From positions 29,902 through 93,901 of the forward strand of contig JALOCI010000007.1 of assembly GCA_023227835.1 (NCBI GenBank): a DNA stretch of 64,000 nucleotides, written 5' to 3'. The position numbers and the translations under genes are program-made. The stretch is from Bacteroidales bacterium. Lineage in GTDB: Bacteria; Bacteroidota; Bacteroidia; Bacteroidales; UBA932. Below are positions 55,598-63,425 of the stretch, piece by piece (position 1 is the stretch's first letter; the number at the start of each line of letters is the position of its first letter). The notes under the pieces were generated by a model. The model worked only from the letters and a program-made list of their open reading frames with translations, was not told where the DNA came from and did no database searches.

Positions 55598-55813
55598 ATG
55601 AAAAGAAACAAATTATTAGAGAAAATCGGATTCAGATATCTTGTCAATCTCAAAAGCAAAGAGATTCATAGAGTATCTTTCCTGAAAGAGTCTTGCAACC
55701 TCTCGGTGATGGTACATGCTTTCTATGCTCCTAAACTGCTTGTCCTTATACTGCTTCGATATGGTTTCAACGGATGCTGTCATTGTTACACTTCAAAAAA
55801 CAATGAATCATGA
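55598..55813 (+). CDS. Small Cys-containing protein of the tail region
   Basis: 71 residues. The central LVNLKSKEIHRVSFLKESCN and the end YGFNGCCHCYTSKNNES resemble small proteins seen in tail operons of Bacteroidota phages (NGC-x-x-C-Y pattern). ATGA overlap with the next gene. Function unknown; a metal-binding role for the cysteines is possible. Confidence 0.6.
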   Translation: MKRNKLLEKIGFRYLVNLKSKEIHRVSFLKESCNLSVMVHAFYAPKLLVLILLRYGFNGCCHCYTSKNNES

Positions 55814-56568
55814 AAGTACGCATTGGAAATGATGTCGTTGGCCTAGCATGGGATGTCATGCGTGAAGTGCTGCAAGATGAAAAGATAGTACAAATTCCGG
55901 AGGACTTTCAGGATTGCTTTGACATTCGTCTTGTGGCTTTTAACACCCGTGTAAGGACTACCAAAATAGTTCCAGAGTACGGAATACAAAACGGCAAGAT
56001 CCTAGTTAATATCCCTTCAAATGCTATCACTGAGACTGGCCCTTATACCATGCTTTTGGAGTATAAAAAGCCTGATTCTGCTCTTTCTGTCGGTTACAGA
56101 TCTCTTGCTGTTGATTATGTCAATGCATTTGAGATAGTGGCATCGTCACAGATGGAAGATAGTCAGGGAAAACAAATTACAAGCGTGATAAGTTATGCTT
56201 CATCAAAAAATGCATACGACTACTGGCTTGATTTCCACGTTGGATCTGTCGAAGATTTTGTAAACTGGATGCAAAGACCGGCAATCATAGCAGCCTTAAG
56301 GGTTGAAGCGTACATCAATCAGTCACAAGGGACTATCGACAACCTGAGTAACCGGGTTTCAGATATGGAAACAAGTATAAGTGAGTTGCTTGAAGAGCCG
56401 GAAGAAATACAGCAATATCCATCATATCTCAATTTTCCTAATGTCGGAAGTGATAAAGTCCTTTATATCGATACGACAGAAAATAAGTCATACAGGTGGG
56501 ATTCTGTAAATCTAAAGTATTTTATTATCAATGAAATAGATATAGAAATTATAAACGGAAACTTTTAA
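55810..56568 (+). CDS. Hypothetical baseplate/tail fibre-associated protein
   Basis: 252 residues, starting MKVRIGNDVVGLAWDVMREV. N-terminal beta-rich domain (NILVNIPSNAITETG-like strand order), then a coiled coil near residues 175-200 (INQSQGTIDNLSNRVSDMET), which fits a trimeric fibre adaptor. It directly precedes the two fibre genes. Confidence 0.62.
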   Translation: MKVRIGNDVVGLAWDVMREVLQDEKIVQIPEDFQDCFDIRLVAFNTRVRTTKIVPEYGIQNGKILVNIPSNAITETGPYTMLLEYKKPDSALSVGYRSLAVDYVNAFEIVASSQMEDSQGKQITSVISYASSKNAYDYWLDFHVGSVEDFVNWMQRPAIIAALRVEAYINQSQGTIDNLSNRVSDMETSISELLEEPEEIQQYPSYLNFPNVGSDKVLYIDTTENKSYRWDSVNLKYFIINEIDIEIINGNF

Positions 56569-56570
56569 TC

Positions 56571-57692
56571 ATGACAAAAACATTAAATGCGAGAATCATA
56601 GTTCGCAACAATACTTCTGCGAACTGGACTAGTACAAATCCTGTCCTTATGGCCGGAGAAATGGGTATCGAGAAAGATACCAAGAAATTCAAATTTGGTG
56701 ATGGTGTCAAGACTTGGGCACAACTTGACTATGCATCTGCAAATCCTGCTCTTCTTAGATCTGTCAATCCTACTGCAGCCGACAGCTCATATGATGTTGG
56801 GGTGGTATGGGTTAACACTGCTTCAAAGAAAGGATTTCTGTTAACAGATAATACTGCAGAAGCTGCTGTATGGAAACAGATTGTAACCTCAGATGATATT
56901 GTTACTCTTGGTGATATGACCAAGGCTAATTTTGCAACGATAGACCCTGCAAATGGCTATGTCGATAAGGCAAAGCTTGCTGATGAAGCGACAGCTGCCG
57001 TAAAACTAAAGACTGCACGTACAATCGCTATAACGGGCGATGGTACCGGTTCAGGCAGCTTTGACGGGTCCGGAAACGTATCCATTGCAATGGTGCTGGC
57101 CAATATCGTTGCTGCCGGCACAGGATGTAAGATAACAGTCAATGCAAAAGGTCAGGTCACAGGAATTGCTGCTCTTGCAGTTTCAGATATTCCGGCCCTT
57201 ACAGCTGCAAAGATTACGGACCTTGGTACAGCAGCCACTAAGAATACCGGTACAGGAATCGGCAACGTGGTTATAGTGGGGGCAGATGGCAAGATAGACG
57301 GATCTCTAATGCCATCAATTGCAATTACAGATGTGTTTGAGGCAGCCAGTCAGACAGCCATGCTTGCTCTTTCTACTGCAAATGTTGGTGACGTTTGTAT
57401 ACGGTCAGATATCAACAAGACTTTTATACTGAAACAAGCTCCTTACAGCACACTTGCAAACTGGATTGAGCTGAAGACCCCGACAGATACAGTGCTTTCT
57501 GTGAACGGCCAGACAGGGGCAATTACCCTCACAACTGCCAACATAGCAGAGGGGACGAATCTGTACTGGACAGAAGCTCGTGGTACAGCGAATTTCAATA
57601 CCAATTTTGCTCTTAAATCATCAAAGGGTCTTACAGATACAGGCGAGATCGTGTATACTACAGATGCTCTTATTCTAGACGGAGGGAACTAG
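56571..57692 (+). CDS. Tail fibre protein with Mtd_N-like N-terminus
   Basis: 373 residues. Residues about 6-60 (NNTSANWTSTNPVLMAGEMG, then KFKFGDGVKTWAQLDY) match the N-terminal attachment domain of Mtd-like fibres. The middle has the shaft repeat GDGTGSGSFDGSGNVSIAMV, and near the end VLSVNGQTGAITLTTANIAE and NLYWTEARGTANFNTNF, common fibre elements. It is likely a receptor-binding or fibre shaft component. No reverse transcriptase or template repeat was seen. Confidence 0.75.
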   Translation: MTKTLNARIIVRNNTSANWTSTNPVLMAGEMGIEKDTKKFKFGDGVKTWAQLDYASANPALLRSVNPTAADSSYDVGVVWVNTASKKGFLLTDNTAEAAVWKQIVTSDDIVTLGDMTKANFATIDPANGYVDKAKLADEATAAVKLKTARTIAITGDGTGSGSFDGSGNVSIAMVLANIVAAGTGCKITVNAKGQVTGIAALAVSDIPALTAAKITDLGTAATKNTGTGIGNVVIVGADGKIDGSLMPSIAITDVFEAASQTAMLALSTANVGDVCIRSDINKTFILKQAPYSTLANWIELKTPTDTVLSVNGQTGAITLTTANIAEGTNLYWTEARGTANFNTNFALKSSKGLTDTGEIVYTTDALILDGGN

Positions 57693-57693
57693 C

Positions 57694-58182
57694 ATGGCTA
57701 AGACAGTTTCGGTTGTTCATAAACAGCGAATCAATACAGCTGCCAATTGGGCTGCTAGCAACCCAGTTTTATTGCAAGGGCAAATAGGAGTGGTATCTGA
57801 TACCACTCCTGTAAAGTTTAAGATAGGAGACGGAGAAACAACTTGGAATAACCTGAAATATGCCGGGGATGCTTTTGTTTCTTTAGGAACAGCTACATCT
57901 GTAGCAAATATGCCTATTGATAAATCTCATTTGTCGATCAATGTTAGTGCTAATGAAGCTTTGTCATATGCCAGTACACCAGCTGAAGGTTTTCATCAGG
58001 TAATCTTCCTGAGGAATCGTACTACAGTGTATGTTGATATTACTATACCAAATTCAAACGGATGGGTGTCTTACGTCAGAAATAATTATCTGTCAATGCA
58101 AACCATGTCTGATGCGGAATTGCACATATTTTACCAAGGGGGTATTTTTTACACCATTCTCTCAACCTATAGAATGAGTTAA
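57694..58182 (+). CDS. Short fibre protein with Mtd_N-like N-terminus
   Basis: 162 residues. Its N-terminus (NTAANWAASNPVLLQGQIGV, KFKIGDGETTWNNLKY) parallels that of the preceding fibre, but the C-terminal domain differs (GFHQVIFLRNRTTVYVDITI). The two genes are 1 bp apart. It may be a second adhesin using the same attachment domain, or a fibre tip. Function is inferred from the N-terminus only. Confidence 0.68.
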   Translation: MAKTVSVVHKQRINTAANWAASNPVLLQGQIGVVSDTTPVKFKIGDGETTWNNLKYAGDAFVSLGTATSVANMPIDKSHLSINVSANEALSYASTPAEGFHQVIFLRNRTTVYVDITIPNSNGWVSYVRNNYLSMQTMSDAELHIFYQGGIFYTILSTYRMS

Positions 58183-58186
58183 CAGT

Positions 58187-58603
58187 ATGGATTTTTTTGA
58201 ACTACTATCCTATATTGGCCCTGCGTTGGGCGGTATAGTTGGAGGTGGCACATTTATGCACTACAGGGCAAGAGCCAAACAAGAGAAAAACACTGCAAAG
58301 AAGGGAGAATTTGAGATTCTACAACAACAGATAGAATTTCAAGGAACACTCATCACAAACTTTCAGAATGATTCTCTCTTGAAAGATGACAGAATCATGA
58401 AGCTTGAAAAGGAAAAGGAAGAGATAAAATACCTGCAGGGAAAACATGACCGAAAACTCTCAGGCATCCAGAAGCTTCTGACAAAAGAAGTGGGGCATAA
58501 GAAATATGCTGAAAGGCATATCTGTCTTAATGTTGAATGTAACCTTAGAAAACCAGCTTTAGGGGAATTCCACACGGAAGACCCGGAACTCATAAATCTA
58601 TAA
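58187..58603 (+). CDS. Membrane-anchored coiled-coil protein, holin-like by position
   Basis: 138 residues. One N-terminal hydrophobic stretch (FELLSYIGPALGGIVGGG), then a basic coiled coil (GEFEILQQQIEFQGTLITNF, KLEKEKEEIKYLQGKHDRKL) and two Cys in CLNVECNLRK. It lies 2 bp upstream of the endolysin-type gene, so it probably belongs to the lysis cassette. A single membrane segment also allows a different role. Confidence 0.6.
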   Translation: MDFFELLSYIGPALGGIVGGGTFMHYRARAKQEKNTAKKGEFEILQQQIEFQGTLITNFQNDSLLKDDRIMKLEKEKEEIKYLQGKHDRKLSGIQKLLTKEVGHKKYAERHICLNVECNLRKPALGEFHTEDPELINL

Positions 58604-58605
58604 TC

Positions 58606-59100
58606 ATGATATTTGAAAATCTTATTAAGGAAAACAGGCAGGAATTCATTGCAAAAGTGATTGAGGTCGCTGCATACCTTCGGGTAAAACCGGAGCATCT
58701 TATGTTCTTGATGTGGTTTGAGACAGGGCACACATTGAACCATAGAACACAGAATAGAATAGGAGCAACCGGGCTGATTCAATTCATGCCTCAAACTGCA
58801 CGATTTTTAGGAACCACAACTGATCAACTTAAGTCAATGACTAATGTTGAGCAGATGGAATATGTCAAGAAACATCTTGGAGTGTTCCGGGGTAGATATC
58901 GCGATTGGGTTGACCTATACTGTGGAATATTCTGGCCGGCAGCTGTCGGCAAACCGGATTCATTCAGGATAACTTCAGACATCGTGGCAAAGCAGAATCC
59001 TCTTTTCGACATCAACAAGGATGGAGATATCGAGAAAGCGGAGATCCGCACAGCATTACTGAAACAAATCCCATCAGAATATAAAATGTACTTCTTATGA
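58606..59100 (+). CDS. Endolysin, lytic transglycosylase-like
   Basis: 164 residues. LRVKPEHLMFLMWFETGHTL carries the candidate catalytic Glu39, and GATGLIQFMPQTARFLG matches the SLT-type transglycosylase core. YVKKHLGVFRGRY and DLYCGIFWPAAVGKP continue the fold. Near the end, DINKDGDIEKAEI looks like a calcium-binding EF-hand loop. No signal peptide, so release depends on a holin. Its last codon overlaps the next gene (ATGA). Confidence 0.82.
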   Translation: MIFENLIKENRQEFIAKVIEVAAYLRVKPEHLMFLMWFETGHTLNHRTQNRIGATGLIQFMPQTARFLGTTTDQLKSMTNVEQMEYVKKHLGVFRGRYRDWVDLYCGIFWPAAVGKPDSFRITSDIVAKQNPLFDINKDGDIEKAEIRTALLKQIPSEYKMYFL

Positions 59101-59687
59101 AAAAGTATCTGTTTGCAGTAATATTTGTCCTGGCATCTATAATAGCTGTCGGGACAAATTACATACAACATCTCAAGAAAGAACATGACCGGCTCAGTAA
59201 TAATCAAAAGGTATTGCTTGAAAATACCATCCGTTACTACAAGACAAAGACCGGTATGATGGCAGCCAGTTCACAGGCACTTGTTTTGGAAATAAAGGAT
59301 CTTAAGACATCCAGACGGGAATTGCTTGATAGTATTCATACTTTGGGGATAAAGAACAGGGATATTCAATCCATTATCTCTACAGTGATGACAGTTAAAA
59401 AGGATTCAAATACTGCTGTTCCACTTGTTAATACTACGTTCAATAATAAACCGGCCAAAACTTACAGTTATAAAGATCAATACCTGACATTATCAGGAAT
59501 AATACAGAATGATTCAATAAGACCGGCCATGAACACAATTGTACCACTTACTCAGGTGGTGCATGAAGTGCCAAGGTATTTTTTAGGGTTTATAAGAGTA
59601 CGACCCAAAGAAGTCCGGATTACCACGAAGTCAACAAATCCATATGTCACGATAATGAGTCAGGAACTAATCCGGATTGAAAAATAA
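59097..59687 (+). CDS. Rz-like membrane-anchored protein of the lysis cassette
   Basis: 196 residues. N-terminal membrane anchor (KKYLFAVIFVLASIIAVGTN), then a coiled coil (QALVLEIKDLKTSRRELLDS) and a beta-rich C-terminus (FLGFIRVRPKEVRITTKST). The layout fits an inner-membrane spanin or a similar late lysis protein. It is last in the late operon and followed directly by a terminator. Confidence 0.6.
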   Translation: MKKYLFAVIFVLASIIAVGTNYIQHLKKEHDRLSNNQKVLLENTIRYYKTKTGMMAASSQALVLEIKDLKTSRRELLDSIHTLGIKNRDIQSIISTVMTVKKDSNTAVPLVNTTFNNKPAKTYSYKDQYLTLSGIIQNDSIRPAMNTIVPLTQVVHEVPRYFLGFIRVRPKEVRITTKSTNPYVTIMSQELIRIEK

Positions 59688-59688
59688 A

Positions 59689-59724
59689 AAAGGGGCTATA
59701 TCAATAATCTGATATAACCCCTTT
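59689..59724. terminator. Terminator at the end of the late operon
   Basis: AAAGGGG-c-TATATC / GATATA-a-CCCCTTT stem with an 8-nt loop. A and T runs on both sides let it serve the late genes and the convergent hicAB operon. Confidence 0.8.
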
Positions 59725-59737
59725 CCCGTACAATCAT

Positions 59738-59755
59738 TGTTGGATAACTATACGG
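59738..59755. repeat. Inverted repeat, left copy, flanking hicAB
   Basis: TGTTGGATAAC(TA)TACGG; overlaps the last codons of hicB. It is inverted relative to 60380-60397, with 16 of 18 positions equal. Confidence 0.65.
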
Positions 59756-60155
59756 TTACTGATAGTAAGTCTGTCCCCAATTCGTGCAACGCTGTAATAA
59801 TCTTCATACTTTGACTCTTTCTTGGCTTAGATGCCCCTGTCCGGTATCTGCTTAGCTGCCTTTTGTCGATACCTGTAATTTTAGACAGTGCGGTACCGGT
59901 GATAATTCCATCATAGAAATATAATAAGCTGGCAATGTCAAATTTATAGACAAAATCATATTCCTCGTTTAGCACTTCCGGATATTGATCAGCATCTTTC
60001 TTTGCACATTCTATATAGAATTCGATGCTTTCTGCCAATTCTCTTTTTAGGTCGGAAAAGCTACCTGAGACGGCAACTATAAACCCGTCTATTATTTCAA
60101 GGTTTGCACAGAAACCGTTTTCTGTTTTTGCAATGTTCACAATTAATTTTTCCAT
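59748..60155 (-). CDS. hicB: HicB family antitoxin
   Basis: 135 residues. The N-terminal HicB fold (LIVNIAKTENGFCANLEIID, GSFSDLKRELAESIEFYIEC) is a degraded RNase H-like domain that binds the toxin. A C-terminal helix-turn-helix (ITGTALSKITGIDKRQLSRY, RTGASKPRKSQSMKI) would bind the operator. It is encoded 23 bp downstream of hicA, the usual order. The gene is co-oriented with integrase and repressor, so it can be expressed in the lysogen. Confidence 0.85.
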   Translation of the reverse strand: MEKLIVNIAKTENGFCANLEIIDGFIVAVSGSFSDLKRELAESIEFYIECAKKDADQYPEVLNEEYDFVYKFDIASLLYFYDGIITGTALSKITGIDKRQLSRYRTGASKPRKSQSMKIITALHELGTDLLSVTV

Positions 60156-60178
60156 ATATTTTTCTTTTTTAGTCAGGG

Positions 60179-60376
60179 CTAAAACTTTAACCCTGACTGC
60201 TTTTCGATTGATTTTAAAATATTTCCTGTTACATCATCTGAGAGTTTACCGTTAACTGTCACTTTTCCAGATTTGCTCTCATGCTTGAATTGCCGATGGC
60301 TGCCTTTTTGATGAACGAGATGCCATCCATCCTCGTTCAATCTCCTTAGGATCTCTGATACTTTAATTACTTTCAT
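60179..60376 (-). CDS. hicA: HicA family mRNA interferase toxin
   Basis: 65 residues from ATG 60376. The dsRBD-like HicA fold is plain: IKVSEILRRLNEDGWHLVHQ, KGSHRQFKH with the catalytic His, and KVTVNGKLSDDVTGNILKSI. HicA degrades mRNA when free of HicB. A longer frame to 60430 would include the promoter and is rejected. In a prophage it may act in maintenance of the lysogen or in exclusion of other phages (inference). Confidence 0.88.
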   Translation of the reverse strand: MKVIKVSEILRRLNEDGWHLVHQKGSHRQFKHESKSGKVTVNGKLSDDVTGNILKSIEKQSGLKF

Positions 60377-60379
60377 TTT

Positions 60380-60397
60380 CCGTAGTGTTATCCAACA
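60380..60397. repeat. Inverted repeat, right copy, in the hicA leader
   Basis: CCGTA(GT)GTTATCCAACA on the plus strand. It lies between the hicA promoter's -7 box and the hicA start, covering the expected transcription start region. Confidence 0.65.
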
Positions 60398-60400
60398 GTA

Positions 60401-60431
60401 CAAAGATAGACAATATTCTACTATTTGCAAA
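60401..60431 (-). promoter_or_regulatory. hicAB promoter
   Basis: Read on the minus strand: TTTG (60428-60431), 19 bp, TATCTTTG (60401-60408). A full match to the Bacteroidota consensus, 25 bp ahead of the hicA start codon. Confidence 0.75.
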
Positions 60432-60481
60432 TTATTTTAATAAATATTTACATTAATATTTACTTTTAGCAAATATATTTA

Positions 60482-60513
60482 TTTGCTTAATTGAAATATT
60501 GTGTTTATCTTTG
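60482..60513 (+). promoter_or_regulatory. Promoter of the 106-residue gene
   Basis: TTTG (60482-60485), 20 bp, TATCTTTG (60506-60513). A full consensus match, divergent from the hicAB promoter, giving a leader of about 50 nt. Confidence 0.75.
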
Positions 60514-60567
60514 TTACAACAAACAGGGATTACGGCCCTTAATTATTAACATTTAAATTAAAGTATC

Positions 60568-60888
60568 ATGAAAAGAGTAGCATTAACAGACAGGTCAGGT
60601 CAATGGTTTGATTCGGAGAAAGCGGATTATTACAAGGAAGATTCATACCATGACGGTAGAAATTTCATCAGCAAGGCAACCGGATCACAGTGGGAACATG
60701 AAGCAATTTATGTCACTAAATCCGGAAAATTCATCCTTAATCATTGGTCTAACTGGCAGGGATCAAGCGAGACATATGAATTGATCTCTAAAGAACAGGC
60801 GGCAGAATGGTTCGCAAAACAAGGATTTCAAGATGACCAGATACCTGAAGTATTCTCTAAAGAGGTGGCTGCATTAGAAATAGCGTAA
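60568..60888 (+). CDS. Hypothetical protein in the integrase-side accessory region
   Basis: 106 residues, starting MKRVALTDRSGQWFDSEKAD. It resembles a small single-domain protein (GSQWEHEAIYVTKSGKFILN, HWSNWQGSSETYELISKEQA) that I associate with Bacteroidota mobile elements but cannot name. It has its own strong promoter and a hairpin after its stop, so it is an independent unit, probably expressed in the lysogen. Confidence 0.62.
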   Translation: MKRVALTDRSGQWFDSEKADYYKEDSYHDGRNFISKATGSQWEHEAIYVTKSGKFILNHWSNWQGSSETYELISKEQAAEWFAKQGFQDDQIPEVFSKEVAALEIA

Positions 60889-60903
60889 ATCTTAAAAGAA
60901 AAA

Positions 60904-60929
60904 CCCCTGACTTTTACGGGAGTCAGGGG
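60904..60929 (+). terminator. Hairpin after the 106-residue gene
   Basis: CCCCTGACT / AGTCAGGGG perfect 9-bp stem, 8-nt loop, 15 bp after the stop codon. The downstream T tract is weak, so termination may be partial. Confidence 0.6.
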
Positions 60930-61000
60930 AATTCTTTCCTCAAAAGTATCATGATGAAAGAGGCAGGAATTTTCACAAAAGTAATAATTTAGCAACAAAT

Positions 61001-61624
61001 ATGATAGTTCATACAATGACAGAGGCAGAGCTGACACAGGAAGTCATGAAAGACATGTATAATGCTTTCAGATGGGAGGATGTCAACTCTAACAAGTTCA
61101 GGAGAATAGTTCTTAAGACTACCCGCTTTCCTGTGTATGCAACATTTTCATACAATTCTCCTCGAAAAAACAAATGGCTTATCCTTCTTGAGGCAAGAAC
61201 AAAGAAGGAGTTTGGAGATTCTAGCCGATGCACTTATGTTACAACGTATGATTCACCTCATGGCATATATGCTGTGATGGTTTCTTGGGTTGAAAAAAAA
61301 CCTCAATTAATTTTATATCCTCCACATTTCTTCTCTAGATATAGGGATCGTATGCAGATAAGCCTTAATGGGCTATCTCTTATGAATCATTTCTTTAAGT
61401 ATAATTATAGTTATGTCTATGAAATCAAGAGAAAGGAAATAAAAGAAAGCCACTTTTCCATTGAGGTGTATGGCTCATGCCGGGATGGTGTCTGTCTTGG
61501 TTTTATGACAAGTGAGGATAACATCATGTTCAAGACATTCATCACATATGACATGCTGAAAGGCGAACAGATTGAGAAATTTACAGAGAATGAGAAGTAT
61601 AGACAAGAAATTCACGAAAAATAA
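61001..61624 (+). CDS. Hypothetical accessory protein
   Basis: 207 residues, starting MIVHTMTEAELTQEVMKDMY. Contains a basic, aromatic centre (LILYPPHFFSRYRDRMQISL) and a beta-rich end (DGVCLGFMTSEDNIMFKTFI). No family recognised. Eight base pairs separate it from the next gene, so the two form a pair. The location between lysis genes and integrase is typical for morons, including defence genes. Confidence 0.6.
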   Translation: MIVHTMTEAELTQEVMKDMYNAFRWEDVNSNKFRRIVLKTTRFPVYATFSYNSPRKNKWLILLEARTKKEFGDSSRCTYVTTYDSPHGIYAVMVSWVEKKPQLILYPPHFFSRYRDRMQISLNGLSLMNHFFKYNYSYVYEIKRKEIKESHFSIEVYGSCRDGVCLGFMTSEDNIMFKTFITYDMLKGEQIEKFTENEKYRQEIHEK

Positions 61625-61632
61625 ATTTTGCC

Positions 61633-62082
61633 ATGATAACAAAAACAATTAAAATCAATGAGAGTCAAGAAAAATTTCTTCTTGACAATTATAAAAATGT
61701 GAATCAGGGTATTCAGGAATGTATCAATAGTGCCATGTACCCCGGAAATGATCTTGATATCCTGAAGTATATCCGGGCTTATTCAAGAAAAGAGCTAAAA
61801 GGACGGTTCACGAAAGAACAGTGGTTTTTCTTATTCGATTCACTGAATGGGAGTATCATTGACGGTATGTTCCGCTGTAATGTTAATGCCTTGATAATCC
61901 ATTGTGAGGATGCAGAGGAGTTTGAAGGCACGGCAAGAAAGTATAATATTGATCTTTCTGAATTGATCGAGAAATGCAAAGCCCTCACCGGGGCACAGGT
62001 TGATGCCTTATATACTTTTGTAGAGGAATTCTGGAATGATGAGAACCGGGATCTTGATAGATACTCGGCTATATTAGTTTGA
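61633..62082 (+). CDS. Hypothetical accessory protein
   Basis: 149 residues, starting MITKTIKINESQEKFLLDNY. Acidic and helical, with KGRFTKEQWFFLFDSLNGSI and LIIHCEDAEEFEGTARKYNI. No family recognised. It follows the 207-residue gene by 8 bp and is closed by a terminator that overlaps the integrase stop. The two-gene layout would fit a linked function, but nothing in the sequences shows it. Confidence 0.6.
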   Translation: MITKTIKINESQEKFLLDNYKNVNQGIQECINSAMYPGNDLDILKYIRAYSRKELKGRFTKEQWFFLFDSLNGSIIDGMFRCNVNALIIHCEDAEEFEGTARKYNIDLSELIEKCKALTGAQVDALYTFVEEFWNDENRDLDRYSAILV

Positions 62083-62119
62083 CAATTGAAACTAAAATAA
62101 AGGTATATTCTGTTGTATA

Positions 62120-62150
62120 AGCCGGGTTTAGAACGACCTGGCTTTTTCTT
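62120..62150. terminator. Terminator between convergent genes
   Basis: AGCCGGG / CCTGGCT stem (one G-T pair) followed by a T-rich tract. It ends the plus-strand accessory pair; the integrase stop codon lies inside the hairpin. Confidence 0.7.
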
Positions 62151-63294
62151 TTATTTCAAGCTGAGCCCTTGCATTTCTTTTTTTAGCATATATTGAAGTT
62201 ATCGTCAGCGAGCTGTGATCAGCCTGCCCTTGCACAAAATTAGGAGCTACACCACTATCTAGCATATCAGTAATCCCGCTGTCTTTAAGTGAGTAGAATT
62301 GTATCTCCTTAGGCCACTTCATTGCAGGACGTATGAAGTCTGACCAGTATCTTGCGATGATCCGTCCTTCTGCTCTCTGCTTCCCGGGCATGAATGCGAA
62401 TCTTGGCAGGGAACTGAAGAGATAGTAGTCTGGTGGATAGTCTAAATTCAATTTCTTTATGTATTGCATCATTGCATCTGGAATCGTACGGACACTGTCA
62501 TTATCATTCTTTGCTATTGCTTTCGATATATACACTACTTGTTTTGTCAGATCGATATCCTTAACCCTCAGTAACAGTATCTCCTTAGGACGGAGAAAGC
62601 AGTAATAGCATAACAAGCACATTACAAGGTAATTATTATTACCCTTGCTTTCAAGGTATCGCAACAGTTTATCTCTCTGTTCCTTGCTGATTTCGTCCCG
62701 CTTCTTTTTCAACAGCCTGTTAGGCATTCTTTTGATATGCCCGAATGGATTCATAGTCACATAATTGAACTGCATCATCCAGTTGAACAGCAGCTTGAAG
62801 AATTTAAGATAATTATTGTAAGTCCGCGCAGAAAGGCTCTCATCAGTCTTTATTCCGATCATTATATCTGATGCTAATCTTACATCGAAATCAGAGACAT
62901 ACATCTGTTCAGAGTAGTTGTTCCTGACAAGGTAGTCCTTAAGGTACTTCATGAATGATTTATAGGTTCTTACCGTATGCGGTTCTGACTCCTTCTCGTG
63001 AATTCTCATGAATATATCAAAGACTTCGAATAGCTTGTGAAATGCTTTCGGGGCTTCTGCTTCGATGAAAGGATTCCATCCTGCCAATTGCTTTTTAGTT
63101 ATGTCTGATATTAGTTGTTTTGCAACGGCCCTCCGCTGTTTTATTGACTTAATTCTATTGAGCTTTATTCTCAGTCTTCGTAGTTTCCCTGTAGCAGGAT
63201 ATATTGCGTAGTATGATATATACCATTCCTTACCTTCTGTAAGGCGTGGGGGTATATATTGCAGTAACGGGATAGTTTTTTGATGTTCTGACAT
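62128..63294 (-). CDS. int: Tyrosine recombinase (phage integrase)
   Basis: 388 residues from ATG 63294; an upstream frame to 63357 adds 21 basic residues and is less likely. SAM-like core-binding domain near residues 95-190 (HTVRTYKSFMKYLKDYLVRN). Catalytic part: the first Arg in YYCFLRPKEILLLRVKDIDL, SLKDSGITDMLDSG where the second Arg box has Lys, QADHSSLTITSIYAKK with the His and the nucleophile Tyr. Lys in the second box recurs among integrases of this phylum as I recall. It lies 113 bp from the attR core and would catalyse integration into tRNA-Ala. Confidence 0.88.
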   Translation of the reverse strand: MSEHQKTIPLLQYIPPRLTEGKEWYISYYAIYPATGKLRRLRIKLNRIKSIKQRRAVAKQLISDITKKQLAGWNPFIEAEAPKAFHKLFEVFDIFMRIHEKESEPHTVRTYKSFMKYLKDYLVRNNYSEQMYVSDFDVRLASDIMIGIKTDESLSARTYNNYLKFFKLLFNWMMQFNYVTMNPFGHIKRMPNRLLKKKRDEISKEQRDKLLRYLESKGNNNYLVMCLLCYYCFLRPKEILLLRVKDIDLTKQVVYISKAIAKNDNDSVRTIPDAMMQYIKKLNLDYPPDYYLFSSLPRFAFMPGKQRAEGRIIARYWSDFIRPAMKWPKEIQFYSLKDSGITDMLDSGVAPNFVQGQADHSSLTITSIYAKKRNARAQLEIKEKARSF

Positions 63295-63406
63295 TTTTTT
63301 TTTACGCCTGTGGCATTGCCTCAAGCGTAAAAAATGTTTGTCTCGATTTTGTCCCAATTTCTACACAGAAACGTGTAATCTGTTGGTATTAGTAGCGTTA
63401 TGCTAC

Positions 63407-63425
63407 TTTTGTGGAGAATAAGGGA
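63407..63425. repeat. attR, 19-bp core
   Basis: Identical to 23623-23641. It contains the last bases of tRNA-Ala, so the tRNA is rebuilt by phage-derived sequence after integration. Confidence 0.85.

Larger units (their letters stand above)
23623..63425. mobile_element. Complete tailed-phage prophage, about 39.8 kb, integrated in tRNA-Ala
   Basis: A 19-bp direct repeat bounds the element, and the tyrosine integrase gene lies next to the right copy at the tRNA. Between them are lysogeny, replication, packaging, head, tail and lysis genes in long co-oriented runs with overlapping stops and starts. A long tape-measure gene without a recognisable contractile sheath points to a siphovirus-like particle. 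I see no disrupted essential phage gene, so it may be inducible. Confidence 0.93.

Noticed and set aside
56571..58182. Diversity-generating retroelement suggested by the Mtd-like fibres
   Set aside because: No reverse transcriptase, no Avd-like gene and no adenine-biased template/variable repeat pair seen nearby.
23623..63425. Mu-like transposable phage
   Set aside because: No MuA/MuB-type transposase and no Mor/Gam genes; a tyrosine integrase and tRNA att sites explain the integration.
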